DNA from: Nitrospina sp.
GTDB taxonomy: Bacteria > Nitrospinota > Nitrospinia > Nitrospinales > Nitrospinaceae
NCBI GenBank assembly: GCA_020430445.1
Contig: JAGQJZ010000016.1
Coordinates: 1 to 41,069 of the forward strand
Direction: 5' to 3'
Length of the DNA: 41,069 bases
The position numbers and the translations under genes were made by a program. Below the pieces are notes generated by a model, which was given only the letters and a program-made list of their open reading frames with translations, was not told the DNA's origin and searched no databases. Of this stretch, positions 17,261 through 26,091 are shown in pieces; within the stretch, counting starts at the first letter, position 1, and each line of letters starts with the position of its first letter.

Positions 17261-18019
17261 TCAGGCCGGGGCAGGAGTTTGGTAAATGGATTCGAGCGTC
17301 GAATCCTCAAGCCCTTCCGGCGGTCCATCGTAAACGGCACGGCCCGCCCGCAGGCCGAGGACGCGACCGGCGCAGGCCCGCGCCAGTTCCGGCTGATGCA
17401 GGTTGCAGATCACCGTCACTCCGTCCTGGCGGTTGATGTCGCGGAGACTCTGCACAATCGATCGGGCCGACGCGGGGTCCAGGCTGGCCACGGGTTCGTC
17501 CGCCAAAAGAAGCGCCGGTTCCTGCATCAGGGCGCGCGCAATGCCGACGCGCTGACGCTGGCCGCCGCTCAACCGGTCGGCGCGCTGATTCCAGTGGTCC
17601 TTCAACCCCATTCGCTCGAGAAGCGAGAACGCCCGCTCGCGGTCTTCCCCGCGAAACCGGTTTCCCCAGGCCCAGTGGGAAGGCGTGCTGCCCAGGCACC
17701 CCGACAGTACGTTGGTCAGGACGCTGGCCCGGTCGATCAGGTTGAACTCCTGGAAGATCATGCCGATGCGGTGACGGATACGGCGCAACCCGGCCGCGGA
17801 CGCGCCGGTCACCTCTTCCCCTTCGAGATAAATTGTTCCGCCCGTGGGCTCGACCAGCCGGTTGATGACCCGGAGGAGGGTCGACTTTCCGGCGCCACTG
17901 GGCCCGAGAATGGCGACAAACTCGCCCGCTTCAACAGAAAGGGAAACCGGCTTGAGCGCTTCGATACCGCCGTCGAAGGTTTTGGACACCGCTTCCAGTT
18001 GCAGCAGGGGGACGCTCAT
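17261..18019 (-). CDS. phnC: Phosphonate/phosphite-type ABC transporter ATPase (PhnC-like)
   Basis: With the ATG at 18019 the product is 252 aa. The start is set by an ATGA overlap with the phnD stop (18016-18019) and an upstream AGGGG site. All ABC ATPase motifs are present: Walker A GPSGAGKST (39-47), Q-loop FQEFNL, signature LSGGQRQRVGIARAL, Walker B LLLADEPVASLDP and an H-loop (NLHQ). The IFQEFNLIDRASVLTNVL stretch and the 17-residue insertion after it are typical of PhnC. It energises uptake of phosphonate, phosphite or a related anion with PhnD. No permease (PhnE) lies next to it. Confidence 0.87.
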   Translation of the reverse strand: MSVPLLQLEAVSKTFDGGIEALKPVSLSVEAGEFVAILGPSGAGKSTLLRVINRLVEPTGGTIYLEGEEVTGASAAGLRRIRHRIGMIFQEFNLIDRASVLTNVLSGCLGSTPSHWAWGNRFRGEDRERAFSLLERMGLKDHWNQRADRLSGGQRQRVGIARALMQEPALLLADEPVASLDPASARSIVQSLRDINRQDGVTVICNLHQPELARACAGRVLGLRAGRAVYDGPPEGLEDSTLESIYQTPAPA

Positions 18020-18957
18020 TTTTCCCCTTTCATCTCCAGCCATTTACGGGCTTCCCGTACGGGGTCGAACATCCCGTTGAGGTCGATCAGGCCACTGATA
18101 CCGTAAGCTTTTTTCATCGCGCGGGCGCCTTCCGGACTTTTTGACAACGCCAGCAGGCCCTGCCGCAACTGTTCTCTGACAGCCGGATCGAGATTCTTGC
18201 GGGTGCAAATCGTGTCGTTGGGAATCTGCGGGGTGTAGGCGAGCACCCGGAGTTCCTTGTAAACCTCGGGGAAGTTTTTGGACACCGCCGAACGGGCCCC
18301 TTCATACGTCGCCCCCGCGTCCACTTCGCCCTTCAGCACCGAAAGGACCACGGCATTGTGGGAACCGGCAAACACCGAATGCGAAAAAAACCGCTCCGGC
18401 TGGAACCCGTTCTTGAGGAACAACGCCTTGGGGTACAAGTGGCCGGAGGTGGAGGCCGGGTCGACAAACGCGATGCTCTTCCCCTTGAGGTCGGCCAGGG
18501 TGTTGACGCCGCTGTCGGCGCGGACCAGAATCTGCCCCCGGTAAAAAGGTTTGCCAAAGTGGGCGACAATATACAGCAGGTCCACATCGTACTTTTCCTT
18601 CGCCAGCACATAGCTGAACGGAGGCAGCCAGGCCACTTCGGCCTTCCCCGCGCCCAGGGCCTCGATGACGGCGGAATAGCTGGTGGCCACGGACGCCTTG
18701 ATGCGGAGTCCGGTCTGTTTCTCCAGAAGCGAAGCGATCTCCTCGCCCCCGCGCAGGATCACTTGCGCCTCACCGGAGGGCACAAACAACATACGAATGG
18801 GAGCGCCCTCTTTTCCGGGCGAGGCGGCCCCGGCTTGCAGGGCGAACAACACCGGGATCAGAACGACCAGAAGCCCGGAAAGCATCCTGACCCCGGACCG
18901 GGCGGAGCGCTGCCGTTGAAGGAAATTAAGGAAATTCCGCAATGTCATGCCCTGCAT
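18016..18957 (-). CDS. phnD: Phosphate/phosphonate-type periplasmic binding protein (PhnD-like)
   Basis: The 313-aa protein has an N-terminal hydrophobic segment (~26-45) that is a signal peptide or anchor. The PhnD/PtxB family fold follows: VPSGEAQVILRGG, the YSAVIEALGAGKAEVAWLPPFSYVLA segment, the phosphate-binding loop DPASTSGHLYP, a GSHNAVVLSVLKGEVDAGATYEGA segment and a C-terminal IPNDTICTR. It captures a phosphonate- or phosphite-like anion in the periplasm. The first ATG has a poor ribosome-binding site and a TATAAT overlaps it, so translation might begin at residue 4 or 25. It overlaps phnC by 4 bp. Confidence 0.85.
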   Translation of the reverse strand: MQGMTLRNFLNFLQRQRSARSGVRMLSGLLVVLIPVLFALQAGAASPGKEGAPIRMLFVPSGEAQVILRGGEEIASLLEKQTGLRIKASVATSYSAVIEALGAGKAEVAWLPPFSYVLAKEKYDVDLLYIVAHFGKPFYRGQILVRADSGVNTLADLKGKSIAFVDPASTSGHLYPKALFLKNGFQPERFFSHSVFAGSHNAVVLSVLKGEVDAGATYEGARSAVSKNFPEVYKELRVLAYTPQIPNDTICTRKNLDPAVREQLRQGLLALSKSPEGARAMKKAYGISGLIDLNGMFDPVREARKWLEMKGEK

Positions 18958-19011
18958 TATACCACCGCCTTCCCGGCCCTCCCGGTTGTGACGAACAAGA
19001 CCGGCCCAAAC

Positions 19012-19044
19012 AAAAAAAGGGCGGGACCCGAAGGCCCCGCCCTT
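19012..19044 (-). terminator. Intrinsic terminator of the cytochrome c gene
   Basis: The 9-bp stem AAGGGCGGG (19017-19025) with CCCGCCCTT (19036-19044) is followed on the minus strand by a U-run (A-tract 19012-19018). It lies 17 bp past the stop codon of the small cytochrome. Confidence 0.88.
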
Positions 19045-19060
19045 CTCTTGAAAATCAAAT

Positions 19061-19483
19061 TTACTTCATCAGATCTTCGCGGATGTATTTAACAACATCC
19101 CAGATCTCAGAGTCTTTCAGCTTCATCGGAGCCATGCCGGTTCCCTTGGAGCCATTCTTGATGATGAAATACATCTGGCCAGCGGAAATGTCCTTCATGG
19201 TGTCTGCACAGGTGAAGTCACGCGGGGTCGGCTTCAGAGCCTTGCCCAGCTTGCCGTCACCGCCGCCGCCGTTACCATGACACATGGCACAGGCCATCGG
19301 CTTTGCGGTTTTTTCATACAGCTTTTTGCCGTTCGCCTTGTCGGCTTTTGCAGTGTCGTCCTTACCCGCGATGTTCGCCGGTGCAGCAGGCGTCTTGCGG
19401 GGCTGAGGACATTTGGCGAAAGCGGTGTTCACCAGCAGGAGTGTTGCCATGGCGGCAACCAGAAGCGTAATGGTTTTTTTCAT
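19061..19483 (-). CDS. Periplasmic mono-haem c-type cytochrome
   Basis: The 140-aa preprotein has a signal peptide cleaved near AFA-K (23-24). One haem site follows, C65-AM-C68-H69, in a class I cytochrome c fold, with candidate methionine ligands in GTGMAPM around residue 117 and a C-terminal helix SEIWDVVKYIREDL. The mature protein is about 117 aa and lysine-rich, as expected for a soluble electron carrier to a terminal oxidase. Codons and a perfect promoter suggest strong expression. In a nitrite oxidiser it could accept electrons from nitrite oxidoreductase, which is inference. Confidence 0.9.
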   Translation of the reverse strand: MKKTITLLVAAMATLLLVNTAFAKCPQPRKTPAAPANIAGKDDTAKADKANGKKLYEKTAKPMACAMCHGNGGGGDGKLGKALKPTPRDFTCADTMKDISAGQMYFIIKNGSKGTGMAPMKLKDSEIWDVVKYIREDLMK

Positions 19484-19900
19484 TTGCCCAATCCTTTCTT
19501 AAAGATCATGAAAAAATATTGTGAAGTAACGGTTAAGTTCGATACCGGAAAATTTCAGTTCGTCGCCCCGGTAAAACAAAGGGTCATTTTATGCGGTCAA
19601 AATGAGTGCAGATTATATTCCATATGGGACATCTGTCAACATAAAATTGAGCGGCCTGCCGCCCTGCGCCCGTTCCGCCGGCGGGGAGCCCCTCCCCCGC
19701 GCATCCCCAATTTCACCATACCGGAAAATCTTTTATAAACCGCATGATTGCTTTTGTGCTGGAGCGATTTTATATTCAATGGTCTTCTAGCTTACCGGCC
19801 ACCCGGGACCCCCGGCTGTATGCTAGACTGCATCGGAACAGCAAGACACTAACGGGCAATCACCGCCTTTCGCGGTTCTCATTTTCAGGAGCGCAGGTCA
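19484..19900. other. Divergent intergenic region, AT-rich
   Basis: These 417 bases separate the cytochrome c gene (minus) from the DJ-1-like gene (plus). The cytochrome-proximal half (19500-19640) is AT-rich and holds its promoter and a ~120-nt leader. In the rest I see no gene, RNA or repeat, and no convincing promoter for the DJ-1-like gene. Confidence 0.5.
19612..19639 (-). promoter_or_regulatory. Consensus sigma-70 promoter of the cytochrome c gene
   Basis: On the minus strand a perfect TTGACA (19639-19634) and a perfect TATAAT (19617-19612) are spaced by 16 bp. Transcription should start near 19605, leaving an untranslated leader of about 120 nt before the ATG at 19483. Confidence 0.85.
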
Positions 19901-20509
19901 ATGGATTCGGAAAAACGTCTTCAGGGAAAAAACGTCCTGGTCATCATCCCAAAGGACTACTACGACGAAGGTCAGTTGGAACCCCTGCTGGCCACCTTGG
20001 CAAACGAGGGGGCGGACGTCCGGGTCGCCTCGCCGAAATTCAAGGAATCGGTCGGCATGAAGGGAGGACGCCACATGCCGGATATGCTGGTGGTGGACGC
20101 CATCGAGGGCATCACCGGCGACGCTTACGTTTCGGACGGCAAGGGGGTGCGGCAGGTCAAGGGCGTCTTTCACGGGGCCATTGTGGTGGGCGGCAAAGGC
20201 GCCCGCAAAACGCTCTGGAACGAAAAACTGGTGCGCCTGCTGTTGACGGACCGCTATAAAAGCGACATGGTGGTGGGAGCCATCGGGGAGGCGGTCCCCT
20301 GCCTGGCCGAGGCGGACCTGCTGAGAAACCTGGAGGTGGCCGCCCATCTGGACAAACACAGCGAACCCGTGCTGGAAAAGGCGGCGGCCATCATCACGGA
20401 CGAAGACGTGTGCTGTTACGACCGTATCGTCACCGCCCGGGGCGCCGAGGTGATCGACAAGTTCTGCGAGACGATCATCCCCGAAATCGCCAAAACAAAA
20501 GTAAAGTGA
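19901..20509 (+). CDS. DJ-1/PfpI-superfamily protein lacking the usual cysteine
   Basis: The 202-aa protein has the DJ-1/PfpI flavodoxin-like fold: a first strand NVLVIIPKDYYDEGQLEPLLATL with the conserved glutamate region, VRVASPKF, FHGAIVVGGKGA, a nucleophile-elbow region VVGAIGEAVPCLAEADLL, and AAAIITDEDVC. In active members the elbow reads AIC(H/G); here the position is Gly129, with the nearest cysteine five residues later (C134). It may therefore be non-catalytic or have shifted chemistry. It starts at an ATG behind a CAGGAG-like site and is not obviously in an operon. Confidence 0.78.
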   Translation: MDSEKRLQGKNVLVIIPKDYYDEGQLEPLLATLANEGADVRVASPKFKESVGMKGGRHMPDMLVVDAIEGITGDAYVSDGKGVRQVKGVFHGAIVVGGKGARKTLWNEKLVRLLLTDRYKSDMVVGAIGEAVPCLAEADLLRNLEVAAHLDKHSEPVLEKAAAIITDEDVCCYDRIVTARGAEVIDKFCETIIPEIAKTKVK

Positions 20510-20512
20510 CCC

Positions 20513-20531
20513 TCAGAAACACGGTTTCTGA
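20513..20531 (+). terminator. Hairpin after the DJ-1-like gene
   Basis: A perfect 8-bp stem TCAGAAAC (20513-20520) and GTTTCTGA (20524-20531) with a 3-nt loop lies just after the stop codon. There is no U-run after it, so it is at best a weak terminator or a 3'-end-protecting hairpin. Confidence 0.4.
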
Positions 20532-20636
20532 AAAGGGCCGGGTACTGTAAGCAAACCCTTTATTGCATTGGCCGGCAACGCACAGGTCCTGAATCCTCAG
20601 GACCCGCTTGCCGCCGGCGCGACTTCAGAGACGCGC

Positions 20637-20996
20637 TTAAATCCCGAGTTCCCCCTTCTCGCGCTCCCGCGCCGCGGCGATGATCTTCAGCCGCAGTTTC
20701 ATGGCGCTGTTGAGTTCCTTGACGATGTTCTCCCGCGCATCGGGGAAATAAACCTTCTGGTTGAACTCTTCCAGCGAATGGCCCTCCAGAAGCTTGGCAA
20801 ACGCTTCGTCGGTAAATGTACGGGTCATCTTGACGATGTTGTCAAACGAGATGTAGACCTTCTCGTATTTGTCCCACGCGTCTTCGATGATTTGCCGCAC
20901 ATCCGCGCCGCCCACCTGTTCACTGATCGTCTCCCTCCCCTGGGGGAGGTTGGTCTTGACGATGTCGTACAGCTTGATGGTGATTTCCTTTTCCAT
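20637..20996 (-). CDS. STAS-like DUF4325-type protein
   Basis: The 119-aa cytoplasmic protein has a strand-helix pattern close to DUF4325/STAS-like proteins: EITIKLYDIV, GADVRQIIEDAW, then KVYISFDNIVKMTRTFTDEAF, where a strand, a short loop and an F-D-A-F helix match the family core. Such domains often occur with histidine-kinase-type ATPases; none is adjacent here. It lies 26 bp downstream of the cytoplasmic cyclophilin gene in the same direction and probably shares its transcript. Assignment rests on pattern similarity only. Confidence 0.6.
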   Translation of the reverse strand: MEKEITIKLYDIVKTNLPQGRETISEQVGGADVRQIIEDAWDKYEKVYISFDNIVKMTRTFTDEAFAKLLEGHSLEEFNQKVYFPDARENIVKELNSAMKLRLKIIAAAREREKGELGI

Positions 20997-21022
20997 ACCC
21001 AGTACCCTTTCTCCCCTTCCGT

Positions 21023-21505
21023 TTAATCCGTGAGCCGGACCTTCATTTCAACGCGCTCTTCCGGGTTGTCCCGCGAATCGCGCGGAAGGCTGACGATTTT
21101 GTCGGCCACTTCCAGCCCCGACACCACTTCGCCGAAAACCGTGTATTGCCCGTCCAGGAAAAAGGAATCCTTCACCACAATAAAGAACTGGGACCCCGCG
21201 CTGTCCGGGTCCTGTCCCCGCGCCATCGACAGGATGCCGCGCTTGTGCTTGACATCGTTGAACTCGGCGTTGATGTTGTAACCGGGACCGCCGAAGCCGT
21301 GCCGGGAACGGTCCTCATCCTTGGTGTTGGGGTCCCCGCCCTGGATCATGAATCCCGGAATGACACGGTGAAACGTGGTGCCATCATAAAACCCTTTCTG
21401 CGCCAGTTCCTTGAAGTTGCCGACATGGCCGGGCGCCTTGTCTTCAAAAAAACTGATCTCTATATTTCCATGGGCGGTTTCAATCACCGCATCAACATCA
21501 GCCAT
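21023..21505 (-). CDS. Cytoplasmic cyclophilin-type peptidyl-prolyl isomerase
   Basis: The 160-aa protein is a complete single-domain cyclophilin without a signal peptide. Catalytic and substrate-binding residues are visible in FHRVIPGFMIQGGDP (the active-site Arg and Phe), SMARGQDPDSAGSQFFI (Gln and Phe) and FFLDGQYTVFGEV. It speeds cis-trans isomerisation of X-Pro bonds. It is very similar to the exported copy encoded immediately upstream, which suggests a local duplication. It is separated from that copy by a terminator and followed at 26 bp by the DUF4325-like gene. Confidence 0.93.
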   Translation of the reverse strand: MADVDAVIETAHGNIEISFFEDKAPGHVGNFKELAQKGFYDGTTFHRVIPGFMIQGGDPNTKDEDRSRHGFGGPGYNINAEFNDVKHKRGILSMARGQDPDSAGSQFFIVVKDSFFLDGQYTVFGEVVSGLEVADKIVSLPRDSRDNPEERVEMKVRLTD

Positions 21506-21530
21506 GACGTTTCCTTATGGTAAAGATTGA

Positions 21531-21561
21531 AAAAAAGGTCCGGTGGAGGCTCCACCGGACC
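21531..21561 (-). terminator. Strong intrinsic terminator between the cyclophilin genes
   Basis: A perfect 11-bp stem (21537-21547 with 21551-21561, 3-nt loop) is followed on the minus strand by a six-base U-run (21531-21536). It ends the exported cyclophilin transcript, so the cytoplasmic copy needs its own promoter or read-through. Confidence 0.9.
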
Positions 21562-21572
21562 CGAACGGACAA

Positions 21573-22127
21573 TCACTTGTCCATGACTTTGATCGACTTG
21601 ATGGTCACCCGGCGCAGGGGATTGTCCCGGTTGTCCCGGGGTTCCGCCGCGATCCGGTCGGCAACGTCCATGCCGCTGATGACCTTGCCGAATGCCGTGT
21701 ACTGACCGTCCAGAAAAAACGAATCCTTGACGACGATGAAAAACTGCGAACCGGCGCTGTTCGGGTCCTGGGCCCGCGCCATGGACAGGATTCCGCGCTT
21801 GTGCTGGACATCGTTGAATTCGGCGTTAATGGAGTACCCCGGCCCGCCCATGCCATGGTTCGACCGGTCCGTGTTCTTGGAATTCGGGTCCCCGCCCTGG
21901 ATCATGAAACCGGGAATGACGCGGTGAAACACGGTACCGTTATAAAAACCTTCCTTGGACAGCTTGATGAAATTCTTGACATGACCGGGAGCCTTGTCCG
22001 AAAAGAACTCGATCTTGATCGGGCCATGAGCGGTTTCCATCACCGCAATCGGCCCTGCCAGCGCGGAACCGGCCGTCATACAGCCAAAAATAATCAAAGT
22101 GAATAACAACGACGCAATCTTTTGCAT
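21573..22127 (-). CDS. Exported cyclophilin-type peptidyl-prolyl isomerase
   Basis: The 184-aa protein carries a signal peptide (MQKIASLLFTLIIFGCMTAGSALA, cleavage near 24; C16 lies inside the hydrophobic stretch and does not form an obvious lipobox). A full cyclophilin domain follows with FHRVIPGFMIQGGDP, SMARAQDPNSAGSQFFI and FFLDGQYTAFGKV. It would fold proteins in the periplasm. A GGAGG ribosome-binding site precedes the ATG. Apart from the leader and surface changes it closely matches the neighbouring cytoplasmic protein. Confidence 0.92.
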   Translation of the reverse strand: MQKIASLLFTLIIFGCMTAGSALAGPIAVMETAHGPIKIEFFSDKAPGHVKNFIKLSKEGFYNGTVFHRVIPGFMIQGGDPNSKNTDRSNHGMGGPGYSINAEFNDVQHKRGILSMARAQDPNSAGSQFFIVVKDSFFLDGQYTAFGKVISGMDVADRIAAEPRDNRDNPLRRVTIKSIKVMDK

Positions 22128-22345
22128 GCAGCCTCCAAAAATGCTTAAAATGGTTGATTCCGGGACAATTCAATTGCAGGAGGACCGGGGCTCCGGAAAC
22201 CCTTGCGGACACCCGCCCGGCCCTGACAAAAAAAAGCCGCCTGGGCTCGACCCACTCCAGACGCCTCCTCGCGATTTCCAGTAAAATATCAAGAACCCGG
22301 TCGTTTTAAAACCCAATAATCGGGTTCGGGAGGAGAGTATACCGC
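22128..22345. other. Divergent intergenic region with orphan terminator-like element
   Basis: These 218 bases lie between the exported cyclophilin (minus) and the transglutaminase gene (plus). A GGGAGGAG site (about 22330-22337) serves the plus-strand gene. A G+C-rich hairpin with a minus-strand U-run occupies ~22228-22265 and is listed separately. No protein gene is seen. Confidence 0.5.
22228..22265 (-). terminator. Orphan minus-strand terminator-like hairpin
   Basis: Read on the minus strand, a stem GTCTGG with CCAGGC (one G-U pair, extended by a C-G) and an inner GGG/CCC helix is followed by GGC and eight U residues (A-tract 22228-22235). No gene lies upstream on the minus strand before the divergent plus-strand gene starts, so it would end a short transcript from 22266-22345 or act as a leader attenuator for the cyclophilin gene. 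Confidence 0.45.
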
Positions 22346-24406
22346 ATGCCGGTCCGTTTCTGTTTTCTTCTCTTCAATTATCTCCTGGCCATTCTGGGCG
22401 TTGTGTGCCTGACCCTGCCCGGCCTGCTCTGGCCCTTTGCGGGAGAGATCGCGGCGCTGGGTCTGATCGCCCTGTTTCTGATGGAGTTGAAGGGCCGCAT
22501 CCCGATCGCGCCCCCCGCCTGGTTTTCCCTGTCCCGGATTTCGCTGATCGCACTGCCCGCCTTGTACTTCACACTCCGCCCGGATATCCCGGCGCTGGCG
22601 GCGGGCTTTCTGCTGTTTGTCCTGTACAGCCGCTTCGTGTTCAAGGCCGAATTCAACGACTACCTGTACGGCTACCTGATCTCCATCGTCTGCCTGCTGG
22701 TGGGCGCCCTGTTCGTGCAGGACCTGACCTTCGCCGCCCTGTTCCTCTCCTTCTATCTGGTGATGTGCTGGGCTTTGATCTTCTACCACCTCATGGGCGA
22801 GCGGGTCGGAAGCCGCAGCCCGCCGGAACGCTTTGCCCGGCAGGACACTGCGAGAGCCCGCGTCAGTTCCGGAATCCTGGGCCTGACCGCCGGACTCGTT
22901 CTGCTCAGCCTCGTGTTCACCTCCGCCATCTTCATCGCCTTTCCCCGGCTGGGATTGGGGTTCATGACCCTGAACCAGAGCGGAGTGCCCATCAGCGGGT
23001 TTTCCGACCGGGTGGAGTTCGGCGAAGTGGGCCGGATCAAACAAAACGAAGAGGTCGTGCTCCGCGCCACGTTCACCCAAAACGGCAGGCCTTTCCGCCC
23101 ACCGCTCCCCGCTCTCTGGCGCGGGGTGGCGCTCGATCATTTCGACGGCCGTGTCTGGAAATCCACCCTGCCCCACTTCTGGTCCAACCCGCACCGGCCC
23201 GGAAAACCGCTGGCTCTCTTTTCCATGAAACCGGAAGAAAATGTAATCCGTGAAGAAATCTTCATGGAAAACATCGAGACCCCGGTCATTTTCACTTACG
23301 GCCTGCCGTTGGCGATCGACGGCACTTTCACCGGCCTGGAAATGGACGCGGCGTTCTCCTTTCGCATGACCGACGAACCGGGAGGACCCAGAAGATTCGA
23401 TACCGTGGCGGACATCGGTCCGCTGACCGGGGACGTGTCATTCCCCATCCTGGGCTACCTCGATCCGGAACAGGCCCGGCTGTTTCGCCAACTGCCGGAG
23501 ACCAGCCCCGAATTGAAAGCCCTGGCGAAACGCCTCGGCGGGAAAGCCCGCAGCGACATGGAGACAGCCGAAGCGATGCTGCGCTACCTGCAGGACGGGT
23601 TCACTTATTCCCTCGACATCAAAAAGGAAACCGACCTGCCCTCGATCGACGAGTTCCTGTTCCACCGCAAGTCCGGACACTGCGAATACTTCGCCTCGGC
23701 CCTCACTCTCCTGCTCCGCCTGGGCGGTATCCCGGCCCGGGTCGTCAACGGTTTCATGGGCGTGGAGTGGAACGAAATGGGCCAGTACATGATCGTCCGG
23801 CAAACCCACGCCCACTCCTGGGTCGAGGCGTTTTTCGCCGACCGCGGCTGGGTGGTCTTCGACCCCACCCCCCCAGACCCGGCGGCGGCGGAATCCAGCC
23901 CGAGCCGCTTTTCGCACTACCTGGACCTGCTCCGCCTGAACTGGCAGCGTTACGTGGTGAAATACAATTTCAACGACCAGATGGAAATCGCCCACTTTGT
24001 CAGCGGGAAAACGCGCGGGATAACGGACACCCTCAGATCGCTGGCGGATTGGAAACCGGGCGATTTTCTGGACGCCCTGAAAAACACCCCCGGCGCGTGG
24101 GGATGGGTCCTCCTCGCAATCGCCGGCCTCGGCTTCGCGTGGAAACGCCTCGGAAGACAAGAGGAAACACTGCCCCCCGCTTCCCGGCAATACGCCAAAA
24201 TGCTGCGCAAACTCGAAAAACAGGGGCTTCACAAAGCTCCGTCCACCACGGCGCGCGAATTCCTCGAGGCTCTGGACACTCTGGAAAGCACCCGGCGGGA
24301 GCACGTGGCGCGGATCACGCACCTCTATGAAAAAAGCCGGTTCGGCGGCACGGCCCTGAATGCAGCCGATGAAAAATCCCTCGAGGAAATGGTCCGCCAG
24401 GTATGA
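22346..24406 (+). CDS. TgpA-like membrane transglutaminase
   Basis: The 686-aa protein has about six N-terminal membrane helices (residues ~5-140 and ~175-200), a large periplasmic part, a transglutaminase-like domain, one more membrane helix (~585-603) and a cytoplasmic DUF4129-type tail. The catalytic triad is visible: Cys446 in SGHCEYFAS, His490 in HAHSWVEAF and Asp506 in FDPTPP. This is the full TgpA/DUF3488 architecture; the reaction in cells is not well known. An AAA ATPase and a DUF58 protein often accompany it but are absent here. Confidence 0.88.
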   Translation: MPVRFCFLLFNYLLAILGVVCLTLPGLLWPFAGEIAALGLIALFLMELKGRIPIAPPAWFSLSRISLIALPALYFTLRPDIPALAAGFLLFVLYSRFVFKAEFNDYLYGYLISIVCLLVGALFVQDLTFAALFLSFYLVMCWALIFYHLMGERVGSRSPPERFARQDTARARVSSGILGLTAGLVLLSLVFTSAIFIAFPRLGLGFMTLNQSGVPISGFSDRVEFGEVGRIKQNEEVVLRATFTQNGRPFRPPLPALWRGVALDHFDGRVWKSTLPHFWSNPHRPGKPLALFSMKPEENVIREEIFMENIETPVIFTYGLPLAIDGTFTGLEMDAAFSFRMTDEPGGPRRFDTVADIGPLTGDVSFPILGYLDPEQARLFRQLPETSPELKALAKRLGGKARSDMETAEAMLRYLQDGFTYSLDIKKETDLPSIDEFLFHRKSGHCEYFASALTLLLRLGGIPARVVNGFMGVEWNEMGQYMIVRQTHAHSWVEAFFADRGWVVFDPTPPDPAAAESSPSRFSHYLDLLRLNWQRYVVKYNFNDQMEIAHFVSGKTRGITDTLRSLADWKPGDFLDALKNTPGAWGWVLLAIAGLGFAWKRLGRQEETLPPASRQYAKMLRKLEKQGLHKAPSTTAREFLEALDTLESTRREHVARITHLYEKSRFGGTALNAADEKSLEEMVRQV

Positions 24407-24470
24407 GCCCGGCCCCGCAACGCCACCGCCCTCCGGGTCCGGCGTCTCCCACCGGCCCCCGTGAGCATTT

Positions 24471-24493
24471 TGTTGCAGTTTCGGTTTGCAACA
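24471..24493 (+). promoter_or_regulatory. Inverted repeat, candidate activator binding site (autoregulation)
   Basis: A perfect 7-bp inverted repeat TGTTGCA (24471-24477) and TGCAACA (24487-24493) with a 9-nt spacer lies 28 bp before the sigma-54 activator start codon. The same half-sites recur upstream of both nirK genes. Its position close to the start codon would suit autorepression. Confidence 0.55.
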
Positions 24494-24521
24494 TTTTTTC
24501 TTTTGACCTATTCTGGACCTT

Positions 24522-25862
<1,341 letters not shown>

Positions 25863-26091
25863 TGGAAAGAGGAAGGGCTTGAAAAAACCAAGCCCCTCCC
25901 GGATTTGCAGACGAGACGGGAAAATTCCTAGAAACCCATGGATCTGCAAATTCCGGGAAGGACCGGCCAATCGGAAAATCGCTGGAGAGGAGAAACACAT
26001 CAATCAGCAATTTTCCATTGAGCAGGGATGTTCCGCCGGAACTAAGGGAGTGATTTAAACCGGCAGACAATCCCCCAGGGATCGTAAAACA
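25863..26091. other. Convergent intergenic region with two hairpins
   Basis: The region between the activator and nirK1 stop codons holds a 7-bp hairpin GGGCTTG (25875-25881)/CAAGCCC (25889-25895) without a U-run. It also holds a longer imperfect inverted repeat at 25898-25911 and 25943-25957 (one bulge). Both could serve as convergent transcript ends. No gene is seen. Confidence 0.45.

Noticed and set aside
22236..22262. tRNA T-arm-like GGGTCGAGCCC near a U-run
   Set aside because: The rest of a tRNA cloverleaf cannot be drawn; the G+C hairpin is better read as a terminator.
24503..24508. TTGACC as a -35 box for the activator gene
   Set aside because: A 17-bp spacing would place the -10 over the start codon at 24522.
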